Shown here: positions 1 to 8,462 of the stretch, piece by piece | Layout of the letters: each line of letters opens with the position of its first letter | How positions within the stretch are numbered: the stretch's first letter is position 1 | The notes under the pieces: model-generated | The model's database searches: none | What the model was told of the DNA's origin: nothing | What the model saw: only the letters and a program-made list of their open reading frames with translations | Source: Phocaeicola_A sp963652075 | GTDB lineage: Bacteria > Bacteroidota > Bacteroidia > Bacteroidales > Bacteroidaceae | Assembly (NCBI GenBank): GCA_963652075.1 | Contig: CAVJRQ010000078.1 | Span: forward strand, 1-44,314 | DNA length: 44,314 nt | Reading direction: 5' to 3' | Position numbers and translations under genes: made by a program

Positions 1-126
1 GACAACGGCGTAACTATCTGTCATACAGAAACAATAATTTGCCCGATTTACAACAAGCCGGGTAAGGGGCATTATGTCTTCTTTTCTAACTTAAATGAAA
101 GAGCCGTGCATTATACCTCAAAATAA
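1..126 (+). CDS. C-terminal fragment of an unidentified protein
   Basis: Frame 1 is open from the window edge to a TAA at 124-126, giving 41 residues. The composition looks protein-like (mixed hydrophobic and charged, with two cysteines near residues 7 and 14), and the stop is followed by an A/T-rich gap. It would converge on the minus-strand gene ending at 185. I do not recognise the family, and a chance open frame of this length is possible. The gap from 127 to 184 holds only a short inverted repeat (CGACAT/ATGTCG), perhaps part of a shared terminator. Confidence 0.35.
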   Translation, partial: DNGVTICHTETIICPIYNKPGKGHYVFFSNLNERAVHYTSK

Positions 127-184
127 TTTAATATTGTTACATGTGACACGACATACTAAAAAATGTCGCAAGAGGGCAAGGCGC

Positions 185-817
185 TTAGTCCTTATAGGAG
201 ACTTTCACCACAACCACACGGATGGTTTGGTCCGCTTGCTTGGTAGCGACCTTGGCGATGTGCCAATCTTGGGGAAAGAAGATATTGAAGCAGCCCGGTA
301 CGCTCTCAATAAATTTTGTGCGGTTCTTGTCGTAGTCGTAGTGTATCACATCCTTCTTGCCGTCGTAGTCGCAGTTGGGACGACTGGTCAAGTGATCCAG
401 AATGCCGAAGCCTTCCGTACCCTTCACCACATACTGAAAGTCTATCTTGCGGGCATGACTCTCACTGCCGCGTTTTTCCAACGGTTGGTTCGCGCTGTCC
501 TCCACCGAAGCCACCAGTTGCGTGCCCTCTATGGCATGCTTTCCTTTGGGGATAGCCAACAAATCGGTCTTCGCCAACCAGGCAAACAAGGCGTTCCACT
601 CTTCGGGGTTCTTCTGATACTGTTGATAGAAAAGGACGAGGTTGACCGTCTCATCAGCTCCCGCCTTGGTGAATCCATTGCGCCACGCGCCGTCAGCATA
701 CCACTTTTCGGCCTCCGCCTTCAACGCGGCATCGCCACAATACTCCGTATAATACCCCTGTGCCATCAGTTGGAGCGACGACACCAAAGCGAATGTCAAT
801 AATACTATCTTTTTCAT
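185..817 (-). CDS. YhcH/YjgK/YiaL family protein (DUF386), secreted
   Basis: This is a 210-residue protein starting with a classic signal peptide (MKK, a hydrophobic stretch, then LMAQ at about 20). The mature part matches the YhcH/YjgK/YiaL cupin-like family: a K-I-D-F-Q-Y-V-V strand near the middle and the C-terminal FFPQDWH motif with D184 and H186, which corresponds to the family's metal/sugar-site region. Relatives are linked to sialic acid and other sugar-acid catabolism, but the substrate here is unknown. I chose the start at 817 because the upstream in-frame extension precedes the signal peptide and lacks coding character. It is the last gene of a four-gene minus-strand cluster, 83 bp behind the S41 peptidase. 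Confidence 0.85.
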   Translation of the reverse strand: MKKIVLLTFALVSSLQLMAQGYYTEYCGDAALKAEAEKWYADGAWRNGFTKAGADETVNLVLFYQQYQKNPEEWNALFAWLAKTDLLAIPKGKHAIEGTQLVASVEDSANQPLEKRGSESHARKIDFQYVVKGTEGFGILDHLTSRPNCDYDGKKDVIHYDYDKNRTKFIESVPGCFNIFFPQDWHIAKVATKQADQTIRVVVVKVSYKD

Positions 818-900
818 GTTCCTATGTTTTGATGATTTATCTCTTTCTTCAGCGGTTCGGACTTTCGGTTTCAACAGAAGCCCACCAACCGGCAGGATTC

Positions 901-1953
901 TCACTCGCCGGTATTGATAAGTCGTCTGGCACGTTCCACAATGGTGTCAACCCCCTTGTTGTAATCCTCCGACGAGATGTCCACATGTATATCCGGCTCA
1001 ATGCCGAACTCCAGATGGTTCATCTGCGGGTCGTACATAGGACTTGCCGAGAAGCGGACAGACCAGCCGTTGGGCAGTTCGGACGAGAAAGGGAGTCCGG
1101 AGCCTCCGCCAGTGCGGTCGCCCACAATCGTGACGTTGGGCAGTTGGTTCATGCTGTTCACGAAATAGTTGGTTGCGCTATACGAGCCACGGTTGGTGAG
1201 CACCACCACTTTCTTTTGCCACCGCACGCCGTCGGAGGGTTCCAGGTAAACGGGTTTAGGGGTGGAGAAGTCGCTATGTCCTTTGCCTGTCTTGTGGGAG
1301 ATATAACCCACCAGCACCTTCTCGTTGGTGAAGCGCGCGGCCAGCCGGTCCGCCAAGGTCAACTGTCCACCGGTATTGTTGCGCACATCCAGGATGATGC
1401 CGTTGCAGACGGAGAGTTCCTGCAGCATCTCGCTCAGGTTGCCGTTGCCAAAGGCACTGTCAAAGCCGCCGCAATAGACATAGCCCACATTGTCGTCCAA
1501 CACTTTATACTTGAGACTGGAAGCAATCTTGTAGTCCTTGCCTAAATACTTCCGTTGCAGGCTATCGCTGAAGTTGACCGGATAATCCTCGCGCCACGAC
1601 CAATAGCGCGCCACATCGAAGGTAGCGTAGAGATTCACATGACCGTCACGGAGTTCGGAAAGCATATCGCCAAGCACCTCGAACAGCCCTTTCGTAGTCA
1701 TATTCTGCGTGATTCGTTTACTGTATTGGTCGTGCACCGCGTCCCAGTCGAGCCCATACTCGTCGGCCTTATAGTCGAGGAAACAGTATTGTTCATCGAT
1801 GATGCTCCACAGGGCTTCGAAGTTGCCCATGGGGTCGTTGTCATAAGAGTCTTCACGGATGCAGGAGGTCTGGAGCGACAGAAGTGCCATCAAGCCCAAC
1901 AGCAAGCCTGTCCGACAGGTCATTTTAACCGTTTGTTTGTATTGTTTGTTCAT
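901..1953 (-). CDS. S41 family peptidase, lipoprotein
   Basis: A 350-residue protein with a lipoprotein signal ending LQTSC (Cys31), so it is probably anchored in the envelope. The middle resembles tail-specific/C-terminal processing peptidases: an N-terminal helical segment (about 40-110), a degenerate PDZ-like stretch, then the S41 core with DVRNNTGG near 190 and GSYSA around S259, the likely catalytic serine. The C-terminal part has the usual G-I-x-P-D segment. Substrates are unknown; Bacteroides encode many such lipoproteins. It lies 28 bp downstream of the DUF3316 gene and 83 bp upstream of the YhcH-like gene, in the same orientation. A later Met at codon 11 is an alternative start and would not change the signal. 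Confidence 0.88.
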   Translation of the reverse strand: MNKQYKQTVKMTCRTGLLLGLMALLSLQTSCIREDSYDNDPMGNFEALWSIIDEQYCFLDYKADEYGLDWDAVHDQYSKRITQNMTTKGLFEVLGDMLSELRDGHVNLYATFDVARYWSWREDYPVNFSDSLQRKYLGKDYKIASSLKYKVLDDNVGYVYCGGFDSAFGNGNLSEMLQELSVCNGIILDVRNNTGGQLTLADRLAARFTNEKVLVGYISHKTGKGHSDFSTPKPVYLEPSDGVRWQKKVVVLTNRGSYSATNYFVNSMNQLPNVTIVGDRTGGGSGLPFSSELPNGWSVRFSASPMYDPQMNHLEFGIEPDIHVDISSEDYNKGVDTIVERARRLINTGE

Positions 1954-1981
1954 TATCGTTCGGGAATAGCGCCGGTGCCGG

Positions 1982-2833
1982 TCAAAAAGGGTATTTGTCG
2001 TTCAGCCGGTCATTGGGTTTTATCAAATAGAACCGTTTGACAAGTCCCACCATGAAGTTGTGTGAATAGGTATGGCACTTGATGCCATTGACCCGAGCCT
2101 GCTGTATGTCGCCTACATATCCGATGCGGTAGGTAACGGAGCGCACGGGTATGTCCAGTGTCAGCAGCTGCCGGAACGAGGGTTGGTTGTGAAGCGAAGT
2201 AAACTTCACCGTCCCCCCGGTATTGCCGAGCGTGAAGATTTCGTAGTACGACTGTTGATACTGTGGCGAGAACATCACTCCGAGGAACGGCACGTTCAGT
2301 TGATAGCGAACGGCAAACGGCCGGTTCCACAGGCGAAACTTGTACAGGGCCATACCCGATGCCGTCAGATTGAGATACGCCTTTGCCTGAGCGGGATTGT
2401 TCGAGTTTCGCGTATTGTAGATGAACCCAAGGTTCATCTCCCCCAACCCACCGGCAAGCAAAGTCAGCCGTTCGCTGACACGGAAATGACAGTGCAGTCC
2501 GCAACTCCAGTTCACCATGCCAAAGAGTTCGTTACCCGTCTCGGAACGGTTCTCGGTGTAGCCGAGATTGACCTGCAACAGACTTTGTTTCGAGACGTTG
2601 CCGTCCATCAACTTGGTCATGCGCATCCGTTCGTGGAGGAGGCGTAGCTCCACGCCCGTGTATTCGACGGGCGAAAGATAGGTATCGAACAAGTTCGCAT
2701 AGCCAACGCCGTAGAGTGTAGACCGCGTCACCAGCCGGTTAACCGCCAACGTATCCGTTGTCCGACCCTCTTGGGCGGACAACGTTGAGACAAAGCCAAA
2801 CAACACGACAAGAATCAGCAGGTCTTTCTTCAT
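1982..2833 (-). CDS. DUF3316 family protein, exported
   Basis: A 283-residue protein with a signal peptide (MKK to LSAQ, about 1-21). The mature part is rich in alternating polar/aromatic strands (for example GVELRLLHERM and FAVRYQLNVPFLGVMFSPQY), like a small outer-membrane or periplasmic beta-barrel, and it matches the DUF3316 family of Bacteroidetes as I know it. Function is unknown. I placed the start at 2833 because the upstream in-frame extension overlaps the end of the preceding peptidase gene and lacks coding character. It sits 40 bp after the zinc peptidase gene and 28 bp before the S41 peptidase gene, so co-transcription is likely. Confidence 0.8.
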   Translation of the reverse strand: MKKDLLILVVLFGFVSTLSAQEGRTTDTLAVNRLVTRSTLYGVGYANLFDTYLSPVEYTGVELRLLHERMRMTKLMDGNVSKQSLLQVNLGYTENRSETGNELFGMVNWSCGLHCHFRVSERLTLLAGGLGEMNLGFIYNTRNSNNPAQAKAYLNLTASGMALYKFRLWNRPFAVRYQLNVPFLGVMFSPQYQQSYYEIFTLGNTGGTVKFTSLHNQPSFRQLLTLDIPVRSVTYRIGYVGDIQQARVNGIKCHTYSHNFMVGLVKRFYLIKPNDRLNDKYPF

Positions 2834-2873
2834 AACGTCAGTCGGGTATTCCGTATCTATGCCAAAGTCCCTA

Positions 2874-3551
2874 TCAGTTGCGACGTCCCATGTAAATGGA
2901 GATGTAGTAGACGAGCGTAGCCAACGAGCCGAGGGCTGCCACCACATAGGTGTAGGCGGCTGACTTCAAGGCGTCTTTCGCCTGATTGTGGTTATAGGAG
3001 TTGGTGACACCCGCATTGCTCAACCAAACCAAGGCTCTGTGGCTGGCATCTATCTCCACCGGAAGAGTGACGAAGCTGAACAGCGTCGTCATGGCGAACA
3101 GGCAGATGCCGAACAACAGGAGTTGGGGGAACGAACCCACCAACAGGATGCCTGCCAACAAGACCCACGACATGATGGAGGCGGAGAACTGAACCACCGG
3201 AACCAATGCCGAGCGCAACCGCAAAGGGGCATAGGCGCACTTGTGCTGAACGGCATGTCCACACTCATGGGCTGCCACCGCAGCGGCGGCGACGCTGCAA
3301 CTTTCGTATACGCCTTGACTCAGGTTCACCGTCTTGTTGACGGGATTGTAGTGATCGGTCAGCATGCCCGGCGTACTCGTCACCCTGACATCATAGATGC
3401 CATTGTCGTGCAGCATCTTTTCCGCAATCTCCCGACCCGTCATGCCGTTAGGCATCGGCATCTTGGAGTATTTCTTGAACTTCCGTTGTAAATTCGCCTG
3501 CACCCAATAGCTGATGAGCGCGATTCCTATAAACAATATCCAATAAGTCAT
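2874..3551 (-). CDS. YugP-type membrane zinc metallopeptidase
   Basis: 225 residues with an N-terminal membrane segment (WILFIGIALISYWVQ), the zinc motif HECGH at 95-99, and two or three further hydrophobic helices at about 120-165 and near the C terminus. This layout fits the YugP / neutral zinc metallopeptidase family (Zn_peptidase_2). The function of the family is poorly known; a role in membrane protein quality control is only a suggestion. It is the first gene of the cluster that continues with DUF3316, the S41 peptidase and the YhcH-like protein. A TATATTTG box lies about 50 bp upstream of the start. Confidence 0.88.
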   Translation of the reverse strand: MTYWILFIGIALISYWVQANLQRKFKKYSKMPMPNGMTGREIAEKMLHDNGIYDVRVTSTPGMLTDHYNPVNKTVNLSQGVYESCSVAAAAVAAHECGHAVQHKCAYAPLRLRSALVPVVQFSASIMSWVLLAGILLVGSFPQLLLFGICLFAMTTLFSFVTLPVEIDASHRALVWLSNAGVTNSYNHNQAKDALKSAAYTYVVAALGSLATLVYYISIYMGRRN

Positions 3552-3599
3552 AATCGTTCTTTTTTAATGTTCTTACTGATTGAAAAACAAATGATATGC

Positions 3600-3607
3600 C
3601 AAATATA
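3600..3607 (-). promoter_or_regulatory. -7 box upstream of the zinc peptidase gene
   Basis: Reads TATATTTG on the minus strand, matching the Bacteroidetes -7 consensus TAnnTTTG, with a leader of roughly 45 nt. No clear TTTG -33 box is present at the usual distance. Confidence 0.45.
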
Positions 3608-3687
3608 GACAAAAAAAGAGACACCTCCATCATAGAATAACATCTTTTGTGAAAAAGATGCGTTGGGGCAGCCCATAGAATGCGAAA

Positions 3688-3714
3688 GGAGAGAGCGCTC
3701 ACGCTACCCTCTCC
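3688..3714 (-). terminator. purA: Probable terminator hairpin after purA
   Basis: GGAGAG and CTCTCC arms enclose an inner AGCG/CGCT stem just beyond the purA stop, read on the minus strand. The following T run is short (TTT), so termination strength is uncertain. A second A/T-rich hairpin (CATCTTTT/AAAAAGATG) lies at 3643-3661. Confidence 0.4.
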
Positions 3715-3736
3715 CCTCTAAAATGGTCGTGTCGTT

Positions 3737-5014
3737 TCAGTTTTCGGTGTAGCGTACAATGGTCTGCTCGCGGTCGGGGCCGACAGAGACAATCTTGATA
3801 GGAGTCTCCAGCTCGGCTTCGAGGAACGAGATGTACGCATTGAATTCTTCGGGGAACTCGTCCTCACTGTTCATGTGGGTCATGTCAGTCTTCCATCCGG
3901 GCAGTTCGGTATAGATGGGTTCCACGTTCTCGGTGATGTCGTAGGGGAAATAATCAATCTCCTCTCCGTTCACTTTATAGGCCACGCATGCCTTGATGGT
4001 ATCAAAGCCATCGAGCACGTCGCTCTTCATCATAATCAGTTGGGTCACGCCGTTTACCATGATGGCATACTTCAGAGCCACAAGGTCTATCCATCCGCAA
4101 CGGCGCTCGCGGCCGGTGACAGCGCCATACTCATGACCGAGGTCACGGATGGTCTTGCCGGTCTCGTCGAAGAGCTCCGTAGGGAACGGGCCGCCGCCCA
4201 CACGGGTACAGTAGGCTTTCATGATGCCATACACCTCACCAATCTTGTTGGGACCGATACCCAGTCCGGTGCAGGCTCCCGCACAGATGGTATTCGATGA
4301 GGTAACGAACGGATAGGAACCGAAGTCCACGTCAAGCATCGTTCCCTGAGCACCCTCGCACAACACGCTCTTACCCTCCTTCAAGAGGTTGTTGATTTCG
4401 TGTTCGCTGTCCACCAGATGGAATTGTTTCAGGTATTCCACACCTTCCATCCAGGTTTTCTCCAACTCGGTGATGTCATACTGATAGTCGAGACTCTTCA
4501 GTATCTTCTCGTGACGAGCCTTTGCGGCTGCGTATTTCGCTTCAAACCCATGGAGGATATCACCCACACGCACACCGTTACGGCTTATCTTGTCGGTATA
4601 GGTCGGTCCGATACCCTTTCCTGTAGTACCCACCTTGGCGGCACCTTTCGCCGCTTCGTAAGCGGCATCGAGGATGCGGTGCGTAGGCAATATCAGATGG
4701 GCTTTCTTGGAGATGTGCAGACGTTCCTTCAGGCTATGGCCCGAAGCCTCCAGCGCTTCGGCCTCCGCTTTGAACAAGGCGGGGTCGAGCACCACTCCGT
4801 TACCGATGATGTTTACTTTATCGCCCTGGAATATTCCCGAGGGGATGGAGCGAAGTACATATTTCTGTCCTTCAAACTCCAATGTATGTCCGGCGTTGGG
4901 GCCACCTTGAAAGCGGGCTACCACGTCGTAGTGGGGAGTGAGCACATCCACAACCTTCCCCTTGCCTTCGTCCCCCCATTGGAGGCCCAGCAAGACATCT
5001 ACTTTTTTATTCAT
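3737..5014 (-). CDS. purA: Adenylosuccinate synthase
   Basis: 425 residues, full length for PurA, which makes adenylosuccinate from IMP, aspartate and GTP in AMP synthesis. The N terminus carries the GTP/IMP loop QWGDEGKGK with D15, followed by GGPNAGHT and later GTTGKGIGPTYTDK and CEGAQGTMLD; the C terminus has the S-V-G-P-D-R motif. I chose ATG 5014 because family members begin directly before VDVLLG. An in-frame ATG at 5026 overlaps the fur stop as ATGA and would add four residues, so translational coupling to fur is plausible. purB lies at the right end of this window in another operon. Confidence 0.97.
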   Translation of the reverse strand: MNKKVDVLLGLQWGDEGKGKVVDVLTPHYDVVARFQGGPNAGHTLEFEGQKYVLRSIPSGIFQGDKVNIIGNGVVLDPALFKAEAEALEASGHSLKERLHISKKAHLILPTHRILDAAYEAAKGAAKVGTTGKGIGPTYTDKISRNGVRVGDILHGFEAKYAAAKARHEKILKSLDYQYDITELEKTWMEGVEYLKQFHLVDSEHEINNLLKEGKSVLCEGAQGTMLDVDFGSYPFVTSSNTICAGACTGLGIGPNKIGEVYGIMKAYCTRVGGGPFPTELFDETGKTIRDLGHEYGAVTGRERRCGWIDLVALKYAIMVNGVTQLIMMKSDVLDGFDTIKACVAYKVNGEEIDYFPYDITENVEPIYTELPGWKTDMTHMNSEDEFPEEFNAYISFLEAELETPIKIVSVGPDREQTIVRYTEN

Positions 5015-5022
5015 ATCGTATG

Positions 5023-5496
5023 TCATTTGTTTGTTTTCCTCTGTTTCTTCTTCTGCGCCGCACACTTGGAACAGATACCATATATATATAAGGAGTAGTG
5101 AGACATCTGGAACCGGCGCATCTTGATGTTCGCGATGGCGTTCTGCAATTCCTCGCTATGGAACTCCGTTACCTTGCCGCATGTAGTGCATATCAGATGA
5201 TGGTGCGTCTCTATGTTGTATGATTTCTCATACTGCGAAGAGTTGCCAAACGAGTGTTTGATAACGAGCTTGGCATCCAAAAGCAAAACGATGGTGTTAT
5301 AGAGCGTGGCTCTGCTGACCCTGAACTTCTCCTCGTTCATCATCTGGTCGTAGAGCCTTTCTATATCGAAATGCCCGTCAATGGAATAGATAGCATCCAA
5401 TATGGCATAACGCTCCGGAGTCTTACGGTGTTTATTGGCCCGTAAATACTCCGTAAATATCTGCTTCACAGTATCTTTTGCTTTATCCACATTCAT
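5023..5496 (-). CDS. fur: Fur family metalloregulator
   Basis: 157 residues with the Fur layout: winged helix at about 20-90 (including RVSRATLYNTIVLLL, the recognition helix) and a dimerisation domain with HHH at 98-100, C103xxC106 and C142xxC145, which would form the structural zinc site. It probably represses iron or peroxide genes when metal-bound; the sequence does not separate Fur, Zur and PerR. It overlaps purA by four bases if purA starts at 5026. Two tandem TAACTTTG boxes sit within 30 bp upstream, suggesting a very short leader. Confidence 0.9.
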   Translation of the reverse strand: MNVDKAKDTVKQIFTEYLRANKHRKTPERYAILDAIYSIDGHFDIERLYDQMMNEEKFRVSRATLYNTIVLLLDAKLVIKHSFGNSSQYEKSYNIETHHHLICTTCGKVTEFHSEELQNAIANIKMRRFQMSHYSLYIYGICSKCAAQKKKQRKTNK

Positions 5497-5504
5497 CTGC
5501 TCTA

Positions 5505-5526
5505 CAAAGTTAGGCGAACAAAGTTA
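5505..5526 (-). promoter_or_regulatory. fur: Twin -7 boxes upstream of fur
   Basis: Two copies of TAACTTTG on the minus strand, at 5519-5526 and 5505-5512, spaced 14 bp apart. Each fits TAnnTTTG. Transcription from the proximal box would start only a few bases before the ATG at 5496. Confidence 0.5.
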
Positions 5527-5571
5527 GTTATTTTCGCATAAACAGAAAAGAAACGACCTTTTTTTGTCCAA

Positions 5572-6246
5572 TTACCACGTCCCCACTTCCGCTTTTACCT
5601 CCTCATAAAGGCTCTGCCACTCGGGCTTGGTGGGTGTATTCAGCGTTGCAAGAATTTTCAGCGCATGTTCTCCTTGCCGCTTGCCCAACCGTACATAGTG
5701 GAGCAGCGACGTGAATGCCGTCCGCCGCGGAAAAGCATCGGCCGACTGGATAGCGGACAACGCCTGGTCGAGGTATTCCGCTTCGGAACGTTCGTTCAGC
5801 TGCTGGCCTTTGGCAAAGAGTCGGGTCAACACCAGATAGCCACACGCCTGGAAGTAAGGACGGTCATCCGCAATCCATTGGAACACCTTGTCCGAAGCGT
5901 AGGGCAAGTATTGGAAGAGGTTCATGCAGGTAAGCTCCGCAATCTCCGGGAAAGGAATCTCCTCTATCCAGATGTCGGCCAACTCGGGGATAAAACTATC
6001 CACGGGCTGAAGCATACCCGCCAATATCTTCGACTCCCGCACGGGCTCTTTCCACAAGGCTTGCGCCAAGCGATGATCCTTCTCATAGCAAGAGGCAATC
6101 TCACGCAGACGCGGCAGCTCGATGCCAAAGTTCACCTTATAGTCGAGCCCCTTGTCGCGCATGCTTTTCGAAGCCACGCCGTTCATCGCCATGCGGAAGC
6201 GGGACTTGATGTCCCGCAACCGGTCTTGCAGTTCCATATCGTCCAT
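5572..6246 (-). CDS. DNA alkylation repair protein (AlkD-like HEAT repeats)
   Basis: 224 residues, nearly all alpha helical. The sequence resembles the DNA alkylation repair (AlkC/AlkD-type) family: an N-terminal LRDIKSRFRMAMNG helix pair, YKVNFGIELPRLREIA, and later WIADDRPYFQACGYLVL. AlkD glycosylases remove alkylated purines by flipping them against a HEAT-repeat surface, but many family members in Bacteroidetes are uncharacterised and enzymatic activity here is inferred. The gene begins 3 bp after the stop of the dipeptidyl peptidase gene, so the two are probably translated from one mRNA. A second Met at codon 4 is an alternative start. The 75 bp between this gene's stop and fur hold the fur promoter. 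Confidence 0.8.
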   Translation of the reverse strand: MDDMELQDRLRDIKSRFRMAMNGVASKSMRDKGLDYKVNFGIELPRLREIASCYEKDHRLAQALWKEPVRESKILAGMLQPVDSFIPELADIWIEEIPFPEIAELTCMNLFQYLPYASDKVFQWIADDRPYFQACGYLVLTRLFAKGQQLNERSEAEYLDQALSAIQSADAFPRRTAFTSLLHYVRLGKRQGEHALKILATLNTPTKPEWQSLYEEVKAEVGTW

Positions 6247-6249
6247 CGA

Positions 6250-8298
6250 CTATTCGTTGCGGTAAGGCAAGTTAGCGAAGTCGCGACTGTAGCGCAGCAT
6301 CTGTTCGGCGTAACCTTCCGTATAGGAGACCTTCACGTCCGTGATGTTTCCATCCTTGTCGGTAACCGCTTCATAGACGGGGTTGACGAATCCTTTGTAG
6401 GGAGCCAAATGGAGCTTGGCATAGCGTTCCAGTACCTCCTTATGAAGTTCCGGGTCTACCTTCACGGCATAGTCCTCTACCAGCTGACGGGCAGCCGCGA
6501 AATCGCCTTCCGACTTAACGCGTTGTATCTCGCCAAGCAACTGTCCGAAGAGATTGCGCAACTTGTCATAGTCATTGACCTTCACATAGGTTTTGCCGTC
6601 TCTCTTCACCAGTTCCACCACCTTGTCAGCCTTGCCGTGTTCGTAGGCCCAACGGGCTATCAGTTGGCGGTTGCGCATATGCGCCTCCTCCACATTGTTA
6701 CCCGGCTCGATGCGTACAAGTTGTGTCATCAGCCCATTCATCATGTAGCTATAGTATTCGGCCTTGAAAGCGTCGGCCGTAGGTGTCAGTCCCAGTTCCA
6801 CCAACTTGGCGTCAGGCAGATAATAGAGACCGAAAAGGTCGGCGCGAGCCTCTTCGATGGTTGACCCATAGGCTTTCAGCGCATCCTGGTCTACGCCCGG
6901 CAGCAGTTGTCCCGACCCGTGGCCAAGACATTCGTGCAGGTCTGTATGCAAGTCACCGGTCAGGTCGGCATACTTGTCAAGCAATTCCTTCTCCACCGCG
7001 CTATACACGAACTCATCGGCAAAGCCGTTGCCATGGGCCGCCTTGTTGTAGGCATCCGTCAAGTTACCGATTGTCACCGACTTGGAGCCATAGACACGGC
7101 GTATCCAGTTGGAGTTTGGCAGATTGATGCCGATGGCCGTGGATGGATAGAGGTCGCCGCCCAACATAGCTGCCGTAATCACCTTGGCGGAGACACCCAC
7201 CACTTTTTCTTTCTTAAAGCGAGCGTCCACGGGCGAATGGTCTTCGAACCACTGCGCATTCCTACTGATGGTTTCGGTCCGCCGTGTGGCTTCCATATCC
7301 TTGAAGTTGACAATGGACTCCCAGCTGGCTTTCATGCCAAGCGGGTCGCCATAGCTCTCCGTGAAGCCGTTGACGAAATCCACCTGCGAGTTCTCTTTCA
7401 GCCAAAGGATGCAATAGTCGTCGAATGTTTTCAAGTTTCCGTCGGTGTAGAACTGTACGAGTTTGTCGATAACCGCTTTCTGCTCTTCATTCTCGGCTAC
7501 GCCGGACGCTTTATTCAGCCAGAAGACAATCTTCTCGATGGCTTTGCCATAGAGTCCGCCCACTTTCCATACTTTCTCGTAGACTTTGCCGTTCTCTTTC
7601 ACCAGTCGGCTGTTCATGCCGAACATCACGGGCATGGTATCCTGCGGATTCTTCATGGCGTTATAGAATGCTTCGGCTTCGGCCTGCGTCACGCCTTCGT
7701 AATAGTTGGAGGCGGAGGTCAGCACCAAGTCTTTGCCGTCGGCCTGATTGACACGTTTGGGCATCACCGCAGGGTCGAACATCACGGGGAACACCTCGTC
7801 GCACAACTGGTCCAACGTCTGTCCGTCCGCCAAAGGCAACTTGGCGGCATCCACGCTCTGCAGAGCCTTCTTGAAGAAGTCGGGCGTAAAGCCAGGGACA
7901 AATTTGTCACAGGCATAATGATGGTGTATGCCGTTGGAGAACCATACCCGTTTGAGATAGGTTTCCATGTTCACGAAGTTGGTATCCGCCCGGTCGCCCG
8001 TATAATCGGTATAGACGGTCTCCAGCATCTTGCGGATAGTCAGGTTGTACTTTCCGTTTTGGTCGAAGAGGATGTCGCGTCCTTCGAGCGCGGCCTGGGA
8101 GAGGTAATAAACCAATTCCTTCTGCTTGAGGGACAAGCTGTCGAAGTTCTTCACTTTATACCGAAGAATCTGCAAGTCCGCAAACTGCTCCACGGTATAC
8201 TCAAATGTATCGTTCTCCATGTTTTCTGTTTTATGCGTTCCGCACGAGGCGAGCATTGCTGCCACTACCGCCATTTGTACATATTTACCGGTCGTCAT
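6250..8298 (-). CDS. Dipeptidyl peptidase III (M49), lipoprotein
   Basis: 682 residues with a lipoprotein signal ending LASC (Cys19). The M49 zinc motif HECLGH is at 455-460, with the third ligand region EEARAD about 25 residues later; these define dipeptidyl peptidase III, which removes dipeptides from the N termini of short peptides. The length is close to that of bacterial DPP III. The lipobox places it in the envelope, where it could process peptides taken up by the cell. It is co-oriented with the AlkD-like gene 3 bp downstream. Its 5' region has a TATTTTTG box and, right after it, a terminator-like hairpin. Confidence 0.93.
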   Translation of the reverse strand: MTTGKYVQMAVVAAMLASCGTHKTENMENDTFEYTVEQFADLQILRYKVKNFDSLSLKQKELVYYLSQAALEGRDILFDQNGKYNLTIRKMLETVYTDYTGDRADTNFVNMETYLKRVWFSNGIHHHYACDKFVPGFTPDFFKKALQSVDAAKLPLADGQTLDQLCDEVFPVMFDPAVMPKRVNQADGKDLVLTSASNYYEGVTQAEAEAFYNAMKNPQDTMPVMFGMNSRLVKENGKVYEKVWKVGGLYGKAIEKIVFWLNKASGVAENEEQKAVIDKLVQFYTDGNLKTFDDYCILWLKENSQVDFVNGFTESYGDPLGMKASWESIVNFKDMEATRRTETISRNAQWFEDHSPVDARFKKEKVVGVSAKVITAAMLGGDLYPSTAIGINLPNSNWIRRVYGSKSVTIGNLTDAYNKAAHGNGFADEFVYSAVEKELLDKYADLTGDLHTDLHECLGHGSGQLLPGVDQDALKAYGSTIEEARADLFGLYYLPDAKLVELGLTPTADAFKAEYYSYMMNGLMTQLVRIEPGNNVEEAHMRNRQLIARWAYEHGKADKVVELVKRDGKTYVKVNDYDKLRNLFGQLLGEIQRVKSEGDFAAARQLVEDYAVKVDPELHKEVLERYAKLHLAPYKGFVNPVYEAVTDKDGNITDVKVSYTEGYAEQMLRYSRDFANLPYRNE

Positions 8299-8323
8299 GC
8301 CGTCTGAGTTTAATTGTTAGACT

Positions 8324-8349
8324 AAAAAAGACATAAGGTCGTTATGTCT
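8324..8349 (-). promoter_or_regulatory. Hairpin with T tract in the DPP III leader
   Basis: AGACATAA (8342-8349 read on the minus strand) and TTATGTCT (8329-8336) form a perfect 8-bp stem with a 5-base loop, followed by six Ts on the minus strand. It starts at about the predicted transcription start. It could be a 5' stabilising hairpin, a premature terminator, or the end of transcripts coming from the TPR gene. Confidence 0.45.
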
Positions 8350-8352
8350 CTG

Positions 8353-8360
8353 CAAAAATA
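8353..8360 (-). promoter_or_regulatory. -7 box of the DPP III gene
   Basis: TATTTTTG on the minus strand matches TAnnTTTG; the leader to the ATG at 8298 is about 50 nt. No good -33 box was seen. Confidence 0.5.
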
Positions 8361-8462
8361 AACAAAATCCGTCATACCTGCTCGTTGTGCCCCAAAATTC
8401 TTGTGTGGTAAGCACGGCTCTTTCATCCACACGTCCCCGTGGGTTTTAACGGGACTATACCT

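Noticed and set aside
3448..3702. 84-codon minus-strand frame upstream of and overlapping the zinc peptidase gene
   Set aside because: It runs through the peptidase promoter and lacks homology or composition typical of a gene.
8401..8460. GTCCC/GGGAC hairpin as terminator of the TPR gene
   Set aside because: Stem has a bulge and no T tract on the minus strand.
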